Part shown: one piece after another, positions 63,770 to 64,000 of the stretch
Layout of the letters: each line of letters opens with the position of its first letter
Numbering within the stretch: the first letter of the stretch is position 1
Program-made: the position numbers and the translations under genes
Assembly (NCBI GenBank): GCA_009823395.1
Contig: CM020519.1
Span: 672,501 to 736,500, forward strand
Length of the DNA stretch: 64,000 nt
Direction of reading: 5' to 3'
DNA from: Thamnaconus septentrionalis
Lineage: Eukaryota; Chordata; Actinopteri; Tetraodontiformes; Monacanthidae
Notes under the pieces: generated by a model
Seen by the model: the letters and a program-made list of their open reading frames with translations, nothing else
Told to the model about the DNA's origin: nothing
Database searches by the model: none

Positions 63770-64000
63770 GTAAGTCCTGCTCACTGACCAACAGGGGGCG
63801 CCAACAGGGCTCTGGAGGAGAAGAAGGAGTCTGGTTGAAAACCTTCAGATGCGGTAAAAATTCAGGTTTAGCAAAAAAAAACAAAAAAAAAACCCGGATG
63901 TGTAATCAGAAGACCTGGTTATCAGACTGGCAGTGTGGTGGAGGCCACTCAAGGTACTGCAGCCAAAAGCAGCAATAAATTAATTAAATGCAGGATGACC

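Overview
The window is vertebrate nuclear DNA, almost certainly from a ray-finned (percomorph-type) fish. Genes are split into short exons with GT-AG introns that are often under 200 bp. Introns and spacers are loaded with CA, CT, CTT and longer tandem repeats. The recognisable genes (pex3, adat2, aig1, vash2, CYP2K-type P450s, zbtb1) match vertebrate proteins, and CYP2K is a fish P450 subfamily. PEX3, with ten coding exons in 2.6 kb, points to a compact genome. I cannot name the species.

Layout: 1-2.6 kb, pex3 (minus, 3' end cut by the window edge), head-to-head with adat2 (plus, 3.2-4.5 kb). adat2 is tail-to-tail with aig1 (minus, 5.1-8.6 kb). These three are also neighbours in mammals. 8.6-11.5 kb is repeat-rich spacer. 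12.6-21.6 kb is vash2 (minus), whose introns hold several large minisatellites, including about 1.8 kb of an octamer repeat. 21.6-23.4 kb holds the vash2 upstream region and otherwise unassigned sequence.

23.5-45.1 kb is a tandem array of five related immunoglobulin-superfamily receptor genes, all on the minus strand (called A to E here). Each has a signal peptide, a V-like Ig domain, a second cysteine-rich Ig domain, a stalk, one membrane helix and a cytoplasmic tail. A, D and E end in tails with ITIM-type tyrosine motifs; B and C end in a different tail with a TxYxxV motif. The array is interleaved with duplicated flanks, SINEs and a broken LINE.

46.7-49.7 kb is a CYP2K-type P450 with several frame-disrupting indels, probably a pseudogene. 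50-50.7 kb is a short hAT-type element with an 8-bp target duplication. 52.7-56.2 kb is an intact CYP2K-type P450. 58.2-63.1 kb is zbtb1 (plus): a CpG-rich first exon, a huge CTT tract, then a single coding exon with a frame break ahead of its last five zinc fingers. A 96-bp perfect palindrome and the first exon of a secreted coiled-coil protein close the window.

Functionally, pex3 (peroxisome membrane assembly), adat2 (tRNA wobble inosine), aig1 (FAHFA lipid hydrolase), vash2 (tubulin detyrosination), CYP2K (microsomal oxidation) and zbtb1 (transcription and DNA-damage factor) are unrelated housekeeping or cell-type genes. The dynamic part is the Ig-receptor array, where copy number, tail signalling motifs and leader frame all differ between neighbours.
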